Shown here one piece after another: positions 58,076-64,000 of a DNA stretch of 64,000 nucleotides. This DNA is from an uncultured Acidimicrobiales bacterium. Its GTDB lineage: Bacteria; Actinomycetota; Acidimicrobiia; Acidimicrobiales; SHLQ01. The stretch's first letter is position 1; each line of letters begins with the position of its first letter. The stretch covers positions 1-64,000 of the forward strand of contig CALHTB010000013.1 of NCBI GenBank assembly GCA_938038785.1, given 5' to 3'. The position numbers were made by a program, and so were the translations under genes. The notes under the pieces are model-generated. The model ran no database searches. It was not told the DNA's origin and saw nothing but the letters and a program-made list of their open reading frames with translations.

Positions 58076-58106
58076 CTGAACGATCTAGTACTGGACGATC
58101 GTTCAG
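58076..58106. promoter_or_regulatory. Inverted-repeat operator of the SDR-AcnX operon
   Basis: CTGAACGATC (58076-58085) and GATCGTTCAG (58097-58106) are perfect inverted repeats 11 bases apart. GAACGATCGTTC-type sites are typical of TetR-family repressors. The regulator gene is not in the window. Confidence 0.7.
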
Positions 58107-58147
58107 CCAGTCTGACCACGTAGGTCCGGCCGTGCAACAGCGGCGAG

Positions 58148-58684
58148 TTATTCGCGATCGGTCGGCGGCGGCGTAATCATCTCGATCGACCAGGTGCCGT
58201 CTCGTTCAACTCGTACGTAACACCCAAGCACCGCATCTTCAGACGGAAGGTCGAGCGGCTTCTCACCATGCAGGATCGTCGCCGTTGCGGTGGTGCCGTC
58301 TTCTCGCAGTCGAGTAAGCGCAAAGTAGCCGCTGGCCTTGGCCACAAACGGACGTATCGCCTCGTCGATGAGCTCGTTCGGGATATCAGCTGCATCGCCT
58401 CGGCTGGCCAAGCTCCACTTGGTGAACTGCGAAGGACGCAGCCGAAGGTCGGCGGCCTTTAGCCGGCGCACCAGCTGCCGGCTGTCGCACGGTTCAGCCC
58501 CAAGCTCAATCGCACGATCTCGAGTGATGATGTCGATGTCATAGTGATCGCCCTGGAACCCAACGCGCCTGCATCCCAACCGTCGAGCGAACTCGTGAAG
58601 CTCGCCAAGGTCGGTGTCAGACACCAGGTGACACCAGTATGTATCTCGCCAAGGCCAGCGAGCCTCGTCGACGAGAATTGCCAT
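58148..58684 (-). CDS. DUF4031 domain protein
   Basis: 178 residues. The first about 80 match DUF4031 (ILVDEARWPWRDTYWCHLVSD, RVGFQGDHYDI, RQLVRRLKAADLR), whose biochemical role is unknown. The rest is a less conserved domain with FALTRLREDGTTATATILHG. Convergent/divergent neighbours give no function. ATG start 58684. Confidence 0.75.
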   Translation of the reverse strand: MAILVDEARWPWRDTYWCHLVSDTDLGELHEFARRLGCRRVGFQGDHYDIDIITRDRAIELGAEPCDSRQLVRRLKAADLRLRPSQFTKWSLASRGDAADIPNELIDEAIRPFVAKASGYFALTRLREDGTTATATILHGEKPLDLPSEDAVLGCYVRVERDGTWSIEMITPPPTDRE

Positions 58685-58747
58685 GACCTCAGAGTAGAGC
58701 GGTAGGCATCATTCCTTCGCGTCCGCGTGCCTGGCACACTCGACAGG

Positions 58748-59152
58748 GTGAGCGCAGCCGTTAACACCGACCGAGTTGAAGCCGTCGATCCCGACGTCAT
58801 CAGCTTGACGATCCCAGCGGCAATGCGCTTTGTTCGGTTGGCCCGTATCGGCGCTGCATCGATCGCCCGACGCAAGGGTCTGTCAGTTCGAGCAATCGAC
58901 GACCTGCGCCTTGCTATCGACGAGTCATTCGCCTTGCTTCTGCGTGACACCGACCATCGCGGTTCGGTCGACGTCACCTTCGAGGTAGACAATCACGAAC
59001 TTGTGGTGCTTGTAGTTCAACGACTGACCGACGGCGCACTCGACCCCAACGCCGAAGACCTCGTCCGCTTCGAGATCGTCATCGAAGACCTCGTCGACCG
59101 CTACGAAGCAAACCCCGAACTCGGCGTAGTGCAGTTCTCAAAGAAGCTGTAA
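58748..59152 (+). CDS. RsbW-like anti-sigma factor kinase (HATPase)
   Basis: 134 residues. IPAAMRFVRLARIGAASIA and DDLRLAIDESFALLL form the N-box helix of GHKL-type ATPases used as anti-sigma factors, with ELVVLVVQR and DLVDRYEAN following. It is shorter than histidine kinases and lacks a dimerisation domain. Probably binds a SigB/SigF-like sigma or an anti-anti-sigma partner; none is adjacent. GTG starts at 58727 and 58748 are both possible. Confidence 0.7.
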   Translation: MSAAVNTDRVEAVDPDVISLTIPAAMRFVRLARIGAASIARRKGLSVRAIDDLRLAIDESFALLLRDTDHRGSVDVTFEVDNHELVVLVVQRLTDGALDPNAEDLVRFEIVIEDLVDRYEANPELGVVQFSKKL

Positions 59153-59156
59153 CCGG

Positions 59157-59597
59157 CTATTTCTTGCCTGAGCTTCCGAAGCCGCCTTCGCCTCGTTCGC
59201 TGTCTGGGAGTTCGTCAACCTCGACGAAGTTGGCGTGCTCAACTCGCTGGATGACCAGCTGGGCAATACGGTCGCCGCGCTCGATGACGAATGGTTCGGA
59301 CGGGTCGAGGTTCACCAGAATGACCTTGAGCTCGCCGCGGTAGCCCGAGTCGATAAGACCGGGCGTGTTGAGGCAGGTCACACCGTGTTTGAGAGCAAGA
59401 CCTGACCGAGGCTGCACAAAGCCGGCATACCCCTCGGGGATCGCAATGGCTGCTCCAGTCGGCACAAGGCCGCGGCCGCCCCCGGGTTCGAGGGTCATCG
59501 CCTCGGCAGCTACGAGGTCGGCACCTGCATCGCCGGCTGTGGCGTAAGCCGGCATTTTGAGGTCTGGATCGAGTCGACGTAACGGAATCTCCAACAC
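59157..59597 (-). CDS. dut: dUTP diphosphatase
   Basis: 146 residues, trimeric dUTPase. The five motifs are visible, including [41 protein letters not shown] and the C-terminal [10 protein letters not shown]. Prevents uracil incorporation and makes dUMP for thymidylate synthesis. GTG start. Convergent with the anti-sigma gene, five bases apart. Confidence 0.95.
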   Translation of the reverse strand: MLEIPLRRLDPDLKMPAYATAGDAGADLVAAEAMTLEPGGGRGLVPTGAAIAIPEGYAGFVQPRSGLALKHGVTCLNTPGLIDSGYRGELKVILVNLDPSEPFVIERGDRIAQLVIQRVEHANFVEVDELPDSERGEGGFGSSGKK

Positions 59598-59639
59598 GAG
59601 TCCAACCCTATGCGCCCCGACGGTCGGTAACGTAGCCGG

Positions 59640-60191
59640 ATGCTTGCATGGATGGACCTAGAGATGACCGGCCTCGACCCCGACCGTCACGTCATTGTCG
59701 AGATCGCGACGCTTCTCACCGACGACAATCTCGAACTCATTGCCGAGGGTCCCGATTTGGTCATCTACCAACCCCCCGAAGTGATGGCCGAGATGGATGA
59801 CTTCGTCCGCAAAATGCACACGAAGTCGGGACTTCTGCCACAGATCGAAGCCTCGACCATCAGCCTCGAAGACGCCGCCGCACAGACGATGGCCTTCTTA
59901 AAGGAACACATCCCCGAGGAGCGCACAGTTCCGCTTTGCGGAAACTCGATCGGCACCGATCGCCGCTTCCTGGCCAAGCACACCTCGGAGATCGAGGAGT
60001 TCCTGCACTACCGGTCGGTCGACGTTTCGACAATCAAGGAGCTCGCTCGTCGTTGGTATCCCGGTGTGGTCGAGAACGCACCGAAAAAGGGCCTGTCGCA
60101 TCGAGCCCTCGACGACATTCGCGAGTCGGTAGCCGAGCTGCAGTACTACCGTTCTGTTGTGTTCCGCGACGTTCCGTCGACCGAAGCGTGA
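59640..60191 (+). CDS. orn: Oligoribonuclease
   Basis: 183 residues, DEDDh exonuclease that degrades nanoRNA to mononucleotides. [11 protein letters not shown] with Asp6/Glu8, [12 protein letters not shown], and the [12 protein letters not shown] block with the His and Asp are all present. GTGA overlap with the MBL gene after it (60188-60191). Confidence 0.95.
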   Translation: MLAWMDLEMTGLDPDRHVIVEIATLLTDDNLELIAEGPDLVIYQPPEVMAEMDDFVRKMHTKSGLLPQIEASTISLEDAAAQTMAFLKEHIPEERTVPLCGNSIGTDRRFLAKHTSEIEEFLHYRSVDVSTIKELARRWYPGVVENAPKKGLSHRALDDIRESVAELQYYRSVVFRDVPSTEA

Positions 60192-61306
60192 GCGACGAGG
60201 CGTCAGCAGCCGACACATCAAAACCTCAGAAATCCGAGCGCCGAACCCCGTCAGGTGAAGCCGAGGAGGTCGCACCGGGGATCTTGCGGATCATGCTGCC
60301 GATCGAACTGCCTGGGCTTGGCCATGTGAACTGTTACGCCCTCGAGGACGAGCGAGGCATTGCGCTCATCGACCCCGGCCTAGCCGATGGGGTCAGCCAT
60401 CAGGTCCTGACCGACTGCCTCGCTGATGCCGGACTCGACATCACTCGGGTGCACACTGCAGTTGCTACCCATAGCCACTTCGATCACTTCGGTGGCATCG
60501 CTCGTCTGCGCAAGCTCGACACTGCCCAACCCGTGGCGGTCTACGCTCATGCCACGTTCGGGAAAGTCTGGCGAGACGCCTACGACGAACTTCTCGCAGG
60601 CCAAGGTGAAGATTCAGCCAGCCTCGAAACCCGAAGCGACGAAGAAGTGCACGACTATCTTCTGGAGCTCGCTGGCAGCCTGCGCCGAGACACCCCTTGG
60701 GGTACGAAGACCGATGGCTTTCCGGTGGAGCTCATCAGGTCGTGGTCTGACGGGATCAACCCAATCGATACCCTGCGACCACCCGACGTCACTCACCCGG
60801 TGCACGATGGCGACACCATCATGCTCGGCGGCCGTCCGTGGACAGCTATGCATACGCCCGGCCACGCCGACGACCACCTGTGTCTATGGAATGGCGAGCT
60901 CGGCGTCATGTTCGGCGGGGATCACCTGCTTCCAAACATCACTCCGCACATTTCGGGGTTCTCGGCGTACGAGGATCCGCTCGGTGAGTTCTTTGCATCG
61001 CTCGAACGCGTGGGGTTGCTCGACGAGGTGAACCTGGCGCTTCCCGCCCACGGCGACCCGTTTGGCGATCCGTCTGGTCGGTCGGCTGCAATCGCCGACC
61101 ATCATCACGGCCGGCTCGATCGCATTCGTGAGATCGGCGATGAGATCGGAAACCAACCGGTCGATGAGTACATGAAGCTGCTCTTCCGAGAGCGTTCGTG
61201 GGGAATGATGGCGGCCAGCGAAACCTACGCCCACCTCGAATGGCTCCGGCTTCACAGCAGCGCCAAGCGCACCGACGAAGGCTCAACCCCGCACTACCGC
61301 CTCTAG
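60188..61306 (+). CDS. Metallo-beta-lactamase fold hydrolase
   Basis: 372 residues. HSHFDHFGG (His95, His97, Asp99, His100) is the zinc-binding motif, followed by HTPGHADDH (metal His) and GDHLLPNITP. An N-terminal disordered stretch of about 25 residues precedes the fold. GTG 60188 is chosen because of its overlap with the orn stop. Resembles the larger MBL hydrolases with a C-terminal helical extension (DHHHGRLDRI). Substrate unknown. A family A repeat pair begins three bases after its stop. Confidence 0.82.
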   Translation: MSDEASAADTSKPQKSERRTPSGEAEEVAPGILRIMLPIELPGLGHVNCYALEDERGIALIDPGLADGVSHQVLTDCLADAGLDITRVHTAVATHSHFDHFGGIARLRKLDTAQPVAVYAHATFGKVWRDAYDELLAGQGEDSASLETRSDEEVHDYLLELAGSLRRDTPWGTKTDGFPVELIRSWSDGINPIDTLRPPDVTHPVHDGDTIMLGGRPWTAMHTPGHADDHLCLWNGELGVMFGGDHLLPNITPHISGFSAYEDPLGEFFASLERVGLLDEVNLALPAHGDPFGDPSGRSAAIADHHHGRLDRIREIGDEIGNQPVDEYMKLLFRERSWGMMAASETYAHLEWLRLHSSAKRTDEGSTPHYRL

Positions 61307-61309
61307 GTT

Positions 61310-61415
61310 TTTGTACACAGTTTCAGACCGTATAGGTAGGCAGATCGTGTACAAATCTCCCGCTGGGTTTTTGTACACGGTTTCAGACCGTATAGGTAGG
61401 GAAACCGTGTACAAA
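61310..61415. repeat. Family A palindromic repeat, best tandem pair
   Basis: Two 46-base units (61310-61355, 61370-61415) with an exact 60-base period. The second has perfect 15-base arms, TTTGTACACGGTTTC and GAAACCGTGTACAAA, around CAGACCGTATAGGTAGG. It fills the gap between the convergent MBL and ccdA genes, three bases from one stop and seven from the other. Confidence 0.92.
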
Positions 61416-61422
61416 TCTCGAG

Positions 61423-62346
61423 TTAGGCGTCGGCGAGGGGCATTTCTGGAGGCATCTGTGCCTTGCGGCTGCGACGGACCACGAAGCCGGCAATGATCAG
61501 CGCCACGTTGATGGCCACAAATGGCCAGCCGAGGAAGGCAGTTCGGGTGGTCTCCCAACCAAAGACTTCGATTGGTGAGGCGAACCAGTTGTTCATGCTC
61601 GACTGAATGCCGCTTGCACGGAGCATGAAGTCGTTGAGCCATGGGGTGGGCTCGTTGCCGCTGTCGCTGAATACCTGAATTTCCCAGATGCCGTAGCCAA
61701 TCATGTACGGCCCAACGAGCAGGAGGAGAATGGCCGAGAAGATGTTGATCTTCGGAAGCAACGCCCGGAACTTGTTGACCAGCTCACGCTTGCCGAGGGC
61801 CATAAGGAGGGTGAGGACGGTGGCGAGCAAGCCCATTCCCAGGCCGTAGCTCAGGAAGGCCCCGAACTGGGTGGTGAAACCGCCGGTCGACGCCGACACG
61901 CCGACAGCTGCGCTGAAAACGCCGATCGTGCAGGTAAGCGAGGCAATGGCGTACGACATGCCGAAGAGGAACATCGATCCGAACGAACCCGACTTGCCGC
62001 CCTTGTTGAGCTTCGGAAGGCTCAGCGTGATCGACTTACCCGCAAGCATGTAGATGCCGAGGCCAATCAAGCCAACGCCAAGAGCGATGTTGAAGTACGG
62101 CAGGATCTCGGCGAGCGCCGACTGGAGGCCGCCGAGAATGACGCCTACAAACCCGAAGACGACCATGATGCCGAGGCTCAACGCAAGGCCGACGCCCTGC
62201 GCTCGGTTGAGTGACGAAATGCGGCTCGTCGAATCGTCCTTCTGGCCGAGGAACATGCCGAGGTATGCGGGTAACAGCGCGAAGCCGCAGGGGTTGATCA
62301 GTGCGACCATTCCTGCGCCAAACGCAAAGGGGCTAAAGAATTCCAT
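61423..62346 (-). CDS. ccdA: CcdA-like cytochrome c biogenesis/thiol-transfer membrane protein
   Basis: 307 residues, about seven membrane helices. Redox Cys20 (INPCGFALLPAYLG) and Cys139 (SLTCTIG) are the CcdA/DsbD-beta pair. It transfers reducing power across the membrane to extracytoplasmic thioredoxins. The TlpA-like lipoprotein after it on the minus strand (12 bases upstream in transcription) is its probable partner. Confidence 0.88.
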   Translation of the reverse strand: MEFFSPFAFGAGMVALINPCGFALLPAYLGMFLGQKDDSTSRISSLNRAQGVGLALSLGIMVVFGFVGVILGGLQSALAEILPYFNIALGVGLIGLGIYMLAGKSITLSLPKLNKGGKSGSFGSMFLFGMSYAIASLTCTIGVFSAAVGVSASTGGFTTQFGAFLSYGLGMGLLATVLTLLMALGKRELVNKFRALLPKINIFSAILLLLVGPYMIGYGIWEIQVFSDSGNEPTPWLNDFMLRASGIQSSMNNWFASPIEVFGWETTRTAFLGWPFVAINVALIIAGFVVRRSRKAQMPPEMPLADA

Positions 62347-62358
62347 TGCTCAATTCTC

Positions 62359-62949
62359 CTACGACAGCAATTCGGTGTTGATGGTTTCGGTAAGGGTTTC
62401 GGCGTTAAACACGCCCGAGTGAACCCTTATGACTTGATGGTCGGCATCGAGGAAGACCGTGGTGGGCATTCCGATGCCTTCGAACAGGCGGAAGATCTGT
62501 CCGTCGAGGTCTTGACCGGTGGTAAAGGTCACGCCGGTTTCCTCAAGCAGCGATGTGGAAGCCTCGGTCCGATCTGAGGTCGCCAAACCGAGGAAGGTCA
62601 CTTGCCCGTCAAGGTCGTTGGCGACGGATTCGAAATCTGGCAGCTCGGCCACACACGTCGGGCACCAGGAGGCAAAAAAGTTGAGTACGACCGGGCCGTC
62701 TGGCAGGTCGGCAAAGGCGGCTGTGCCACCGTCGAACGTCTCGTACGTGAAGTTGACGGCCTCGCCAGCGGCGGAGCTATCAACCTCGCCGCTCTCAGCG
62801 CCGGGCGAAAGAGGTTCTTGGCCGAGCTGGATAGTGTCGCTCCCCGAGGATCCACAGGCGGCCGCGATTGCCGACAGCGCAAGCAGCAACGCAACGAGGC
62901 GGTTTGCCCGGCGGGGGCGGCCTGTAGCTGTGGTGTTGCTGATGGACAT
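62359..62949 (-). CDS. TlpA/ResA-like thioredoxin lipoprotein
   Basis: 196 residues. Lipobox IAAAC (Cys32), then an AhpC/TSA-Redoxin fold with active site WCPTC (Cys96, Cys99), a LPDGPVVLNFFASWC lead-in and the cis-Pro in GMPTTVFLD. It probably reduces thiols for cytochrome c maturation, taking electrons from the CcdA-like partner that follows. The ATG at 62949 is chosen over a GTG at 62964; neither has a strong ribosome site. Confidence 0.85.
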   Translation of the reverse strand: MSISNTTATGRPRRANRLVALLLALSAIAAACGSSGSDTIQLGQEPLSPGAESGEVDSSAAGEAVNFTYETFDGGTAAFADLPDGPVVLNFFASWCPTCVAELPDFESVANDLDGQVTFLGLATSDRTEASTSLLEETGVTFTTGQDLDGQIFRLFEGIGMPTTVFLDADHQVIRVHSGVFNAETLTETINTELLS

Positions 62950-63090
62950 GTTTCGGGCTTTCACAGGTGGGGATCTATCTCTTGGATACGAGCGTGAACA
63001 CCCAGTATTGGCGACCCAATTCCGCCATTGGGTAAGAAACCTGGAAGTTCACTGGCTGTTTCGAAGTGCCTTTCCTCTACATTCGGCGTC

Positions 63091-63900
63091 GTGAGCAGCA
63101 ACTCTGAGCGCGAAGCCCCAGTCAATTCTGACAGCAACTCTACGGGCGTTCGGCGAGGTGCTGCTGAACTGGTGCCTCCACCGACAAGTGGCCGTGCTTT
63201 TACGACGACCCGCCGGGTGTCGATCGATGACGCCACATCAGATGGCCGGATGGAGTTCGACGCGATCGCTCGGTTCCTACAAGACGTCGGTAATGACGAC
63301 ACCGACGATGCTGGTTTGGCCGAGCTCGGCCTCGCCTGGGTGGCTCGTCGGTCAACGATCGAGGTCACCTCGCCGGCGAGCGCTCGTGAACTGCTGACCA
63401 TGACCACGTGGTGTTCGGGAACGGGTCGTCGTTGGGCCGAACGTCGAACAACTCTCCGGGGCGAACAGGGTGCCCACATCGAGGCTTCCGCGATCTGGAT
63501 TCACCTCGATGCCACAAGCGGGCGTCCAGTGCCGTGGGGCGACGGGTTCGCCGACACCTATCTCGAAGCCTCCCAAGGCCGTCAGGTCGACTCGAAGTTA
63601 CGTCACGACAAGACGTTGCCAGCCGGCGACAGCAACCTATGGAGCTTTCGCCAAACCGACATGGACGGCTTCGGACACGTCAACAACGCGGCCTACCTTG
63701 CGATCGCTGAAGAGCACCTCGACCTCGACGGCCCACAGCGGGTGGAGATCGAGTGGCGCTCCCCCAGCATGGCGAGGGAACGTCTTCAGATCCATCGCAC
63801 TAGCGGGCAGCTTTGGGTGCTCGCCGAAGACAACACCCTCCGAGTAACGATTACCGCCGAGCCATTGGGACAGCAATTGGGGACAGGCCCCACGCGCTAG
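63091..63900 (+). CDS. Acyl-ACP thioesterase-like double hotdog protein
   Basis: About 269 residues. Two hotdog halves: FTTTRRVSIDDATSDGRMEFDAIARFLQDVG (in parts, about 40-70) and FRQTDMDGFGHVNNAAYLAIAEE, whose D..G.VNN motif supplies the catalytic Asp/His/Asn. WCSGTGRRWAERRT is typical of the fatty-acyl-ACP thioesterase family. Releases free fatty acids from ACP. GTG start at 63091. The last eleven residues (LGQQLGTGPTR) come from a degenerate family C palindrome (63872-63890). Confidence 0.75.
   Translation: MSSNSEREAPVNSDSNSTGVRRGAAELVPPPTSGRAFTTTRRVSIDDATSDGRMEFDAIARFLQDVGNDDTDDAGLAELGLAWVARRSTIEVTSPASARELLTMTTWCSGTGRRWAERRTTLRGEQGAHIEASAIWIHLDATSGRPVPWGDGFADTYLEASQGRQVDSKLRHDKTLPAGDSNLWSFRQTDMDGFGHVNNAAYLAIAEEHLDLDGPQRVEIEWRSPSMARERLQIHRTSGQLWVLAEDNTLRVTITAEPLGQQLGTGPTR
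63872..63890. repeat. Degenerate family C element in a coding end
   Basis: GCAATTGGGGACAGGCCCC matches ACAATTGGGGTCAGACCCC at 7748-7765 in most positions. It encodes the C-terminal residues of the thioesterase. Confidence 0.5.
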
Positions 63901-64000
63901 TGAAGCGTTTTAGGGTAGTAGTCGGCTGCGGGGGTAGCGCCGGCCTCGGTGGTGAAGTCGCCGTCGAACGGCCAGTCGGCAACTTGACCTGGCAGCGGCC
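63897..64000 (-). CDS. Partial CDS at the right edge, unknown
   Basis: A minus-strand frame is open from 64000 and ends with TAG at 63897-63899. It encodes about 34 C-terminal residues (ending ADYYPKTLH), overlapping the thioesterase stop by three bases. The pattern PLPGQVADWPFDGDF is not one recognised here. The start lies outside the window. Confidence 0.55.
   Translation of the reverse strand, partial: PLPGQVADWPFDGDFTTEAGATPAADYYPKTLH

Overview
The window looks like a chromosomal segment of a high-GC actinobacterium, most likely of the class Acidimicrobiia (Ilumatobacter-like). Supporting signs are GTG starts and ATGA/GTGA overlaps throughout, long Thr-rich linkers in exported proteins, an oligoribonuclease, an actinobacterial-style Mrp, ErpA, a GlnR-like orphan regulator and two glutamine synthetases. 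The taxonomic call is inference from gene content and style, not from a marker phylogeny.

Bases 1-3060 hold a HAD-IB fragment, an exported sugar dehydrogenase and a thiolase, followed by a palindromic repeat block. Bases 3058-23966 form a cyclitol/inositol catabolic island. On the minus strand, in transcription order, it reads: IolE-like dehydratase, sugar-binding lipoprotein, giant ABC permease, ABC ATPase, IolC kinase, 2-hydroxyacid dehydrogenase, Gfo/Idh/MocA dehydrogenase, IolD, a second Gfo/Idh/MocA dehydrogenase, a fused desaturase-Rieske oxygenase, an RmlD-like reductase, IolG, an SDR, IolB and a LacD-like aldolase. Six consecutive genes are chained by 4-base stop/start overlaps. Divergent from it lie a LacI regulator, xylose isomerase and a PhyH-type dioxygenase. 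Two copies of one palindrome (core TAGAGCGCTCTA) sit in the divergent promoter region and are the probable LacI operators. IolG, IolE, IolD, IolB, IolC and the aldolase together cover myo-inositol to DHAP plus malonic semialdehyde. The two oxygenases, the extra dehydrogenases and xylose isomerase suggest that a modified cyclitol (for example a methyl ether) is the real substrate; that is a hypothesis.

Bases 24063-45022 carry housekeeping and accessory genes: two exported proteins, a selenocysteine tRNA (anticodon TCA), a SigA-like sigma factor, NAD synthetase, an operon pairing a ferritin-like/DUF362 fusion with an FAD oxidoreductase and a hydrolase, AzlCD, a desaturase/hydroxylase, a TetR repressor with a divergent membrane gene, PolX, and a 1.5-kaa Ig-repeat surface protein. 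Bases 45228-48474 are a nitrogen block (GSII, GSI, GlnR-like). Bases 48475-64000 include an MDR reductase, RidA, an orphan binding lipoprotein, ErpA and Mrp (Fe-S assembly), a degraded GDSL-type lipoprotein gene, a two-subunit aconitase X with an SDR under a palindromic operator, dUTPase, Orn, an MBL hydrolase, CcdA plus a TlpA-like lipoprotein, and an acyl-ACP thioesterase.

At least four families of short dispersed palindromic repeats occur. One (arms TTTGTACACGGTTTC) has five copies at three loci, each beginning or ending 2-7 bases from a stop codon, and its tandem copies keep an exact 60-base period. No CRISPR array, prophage or insertion sequence was seen.
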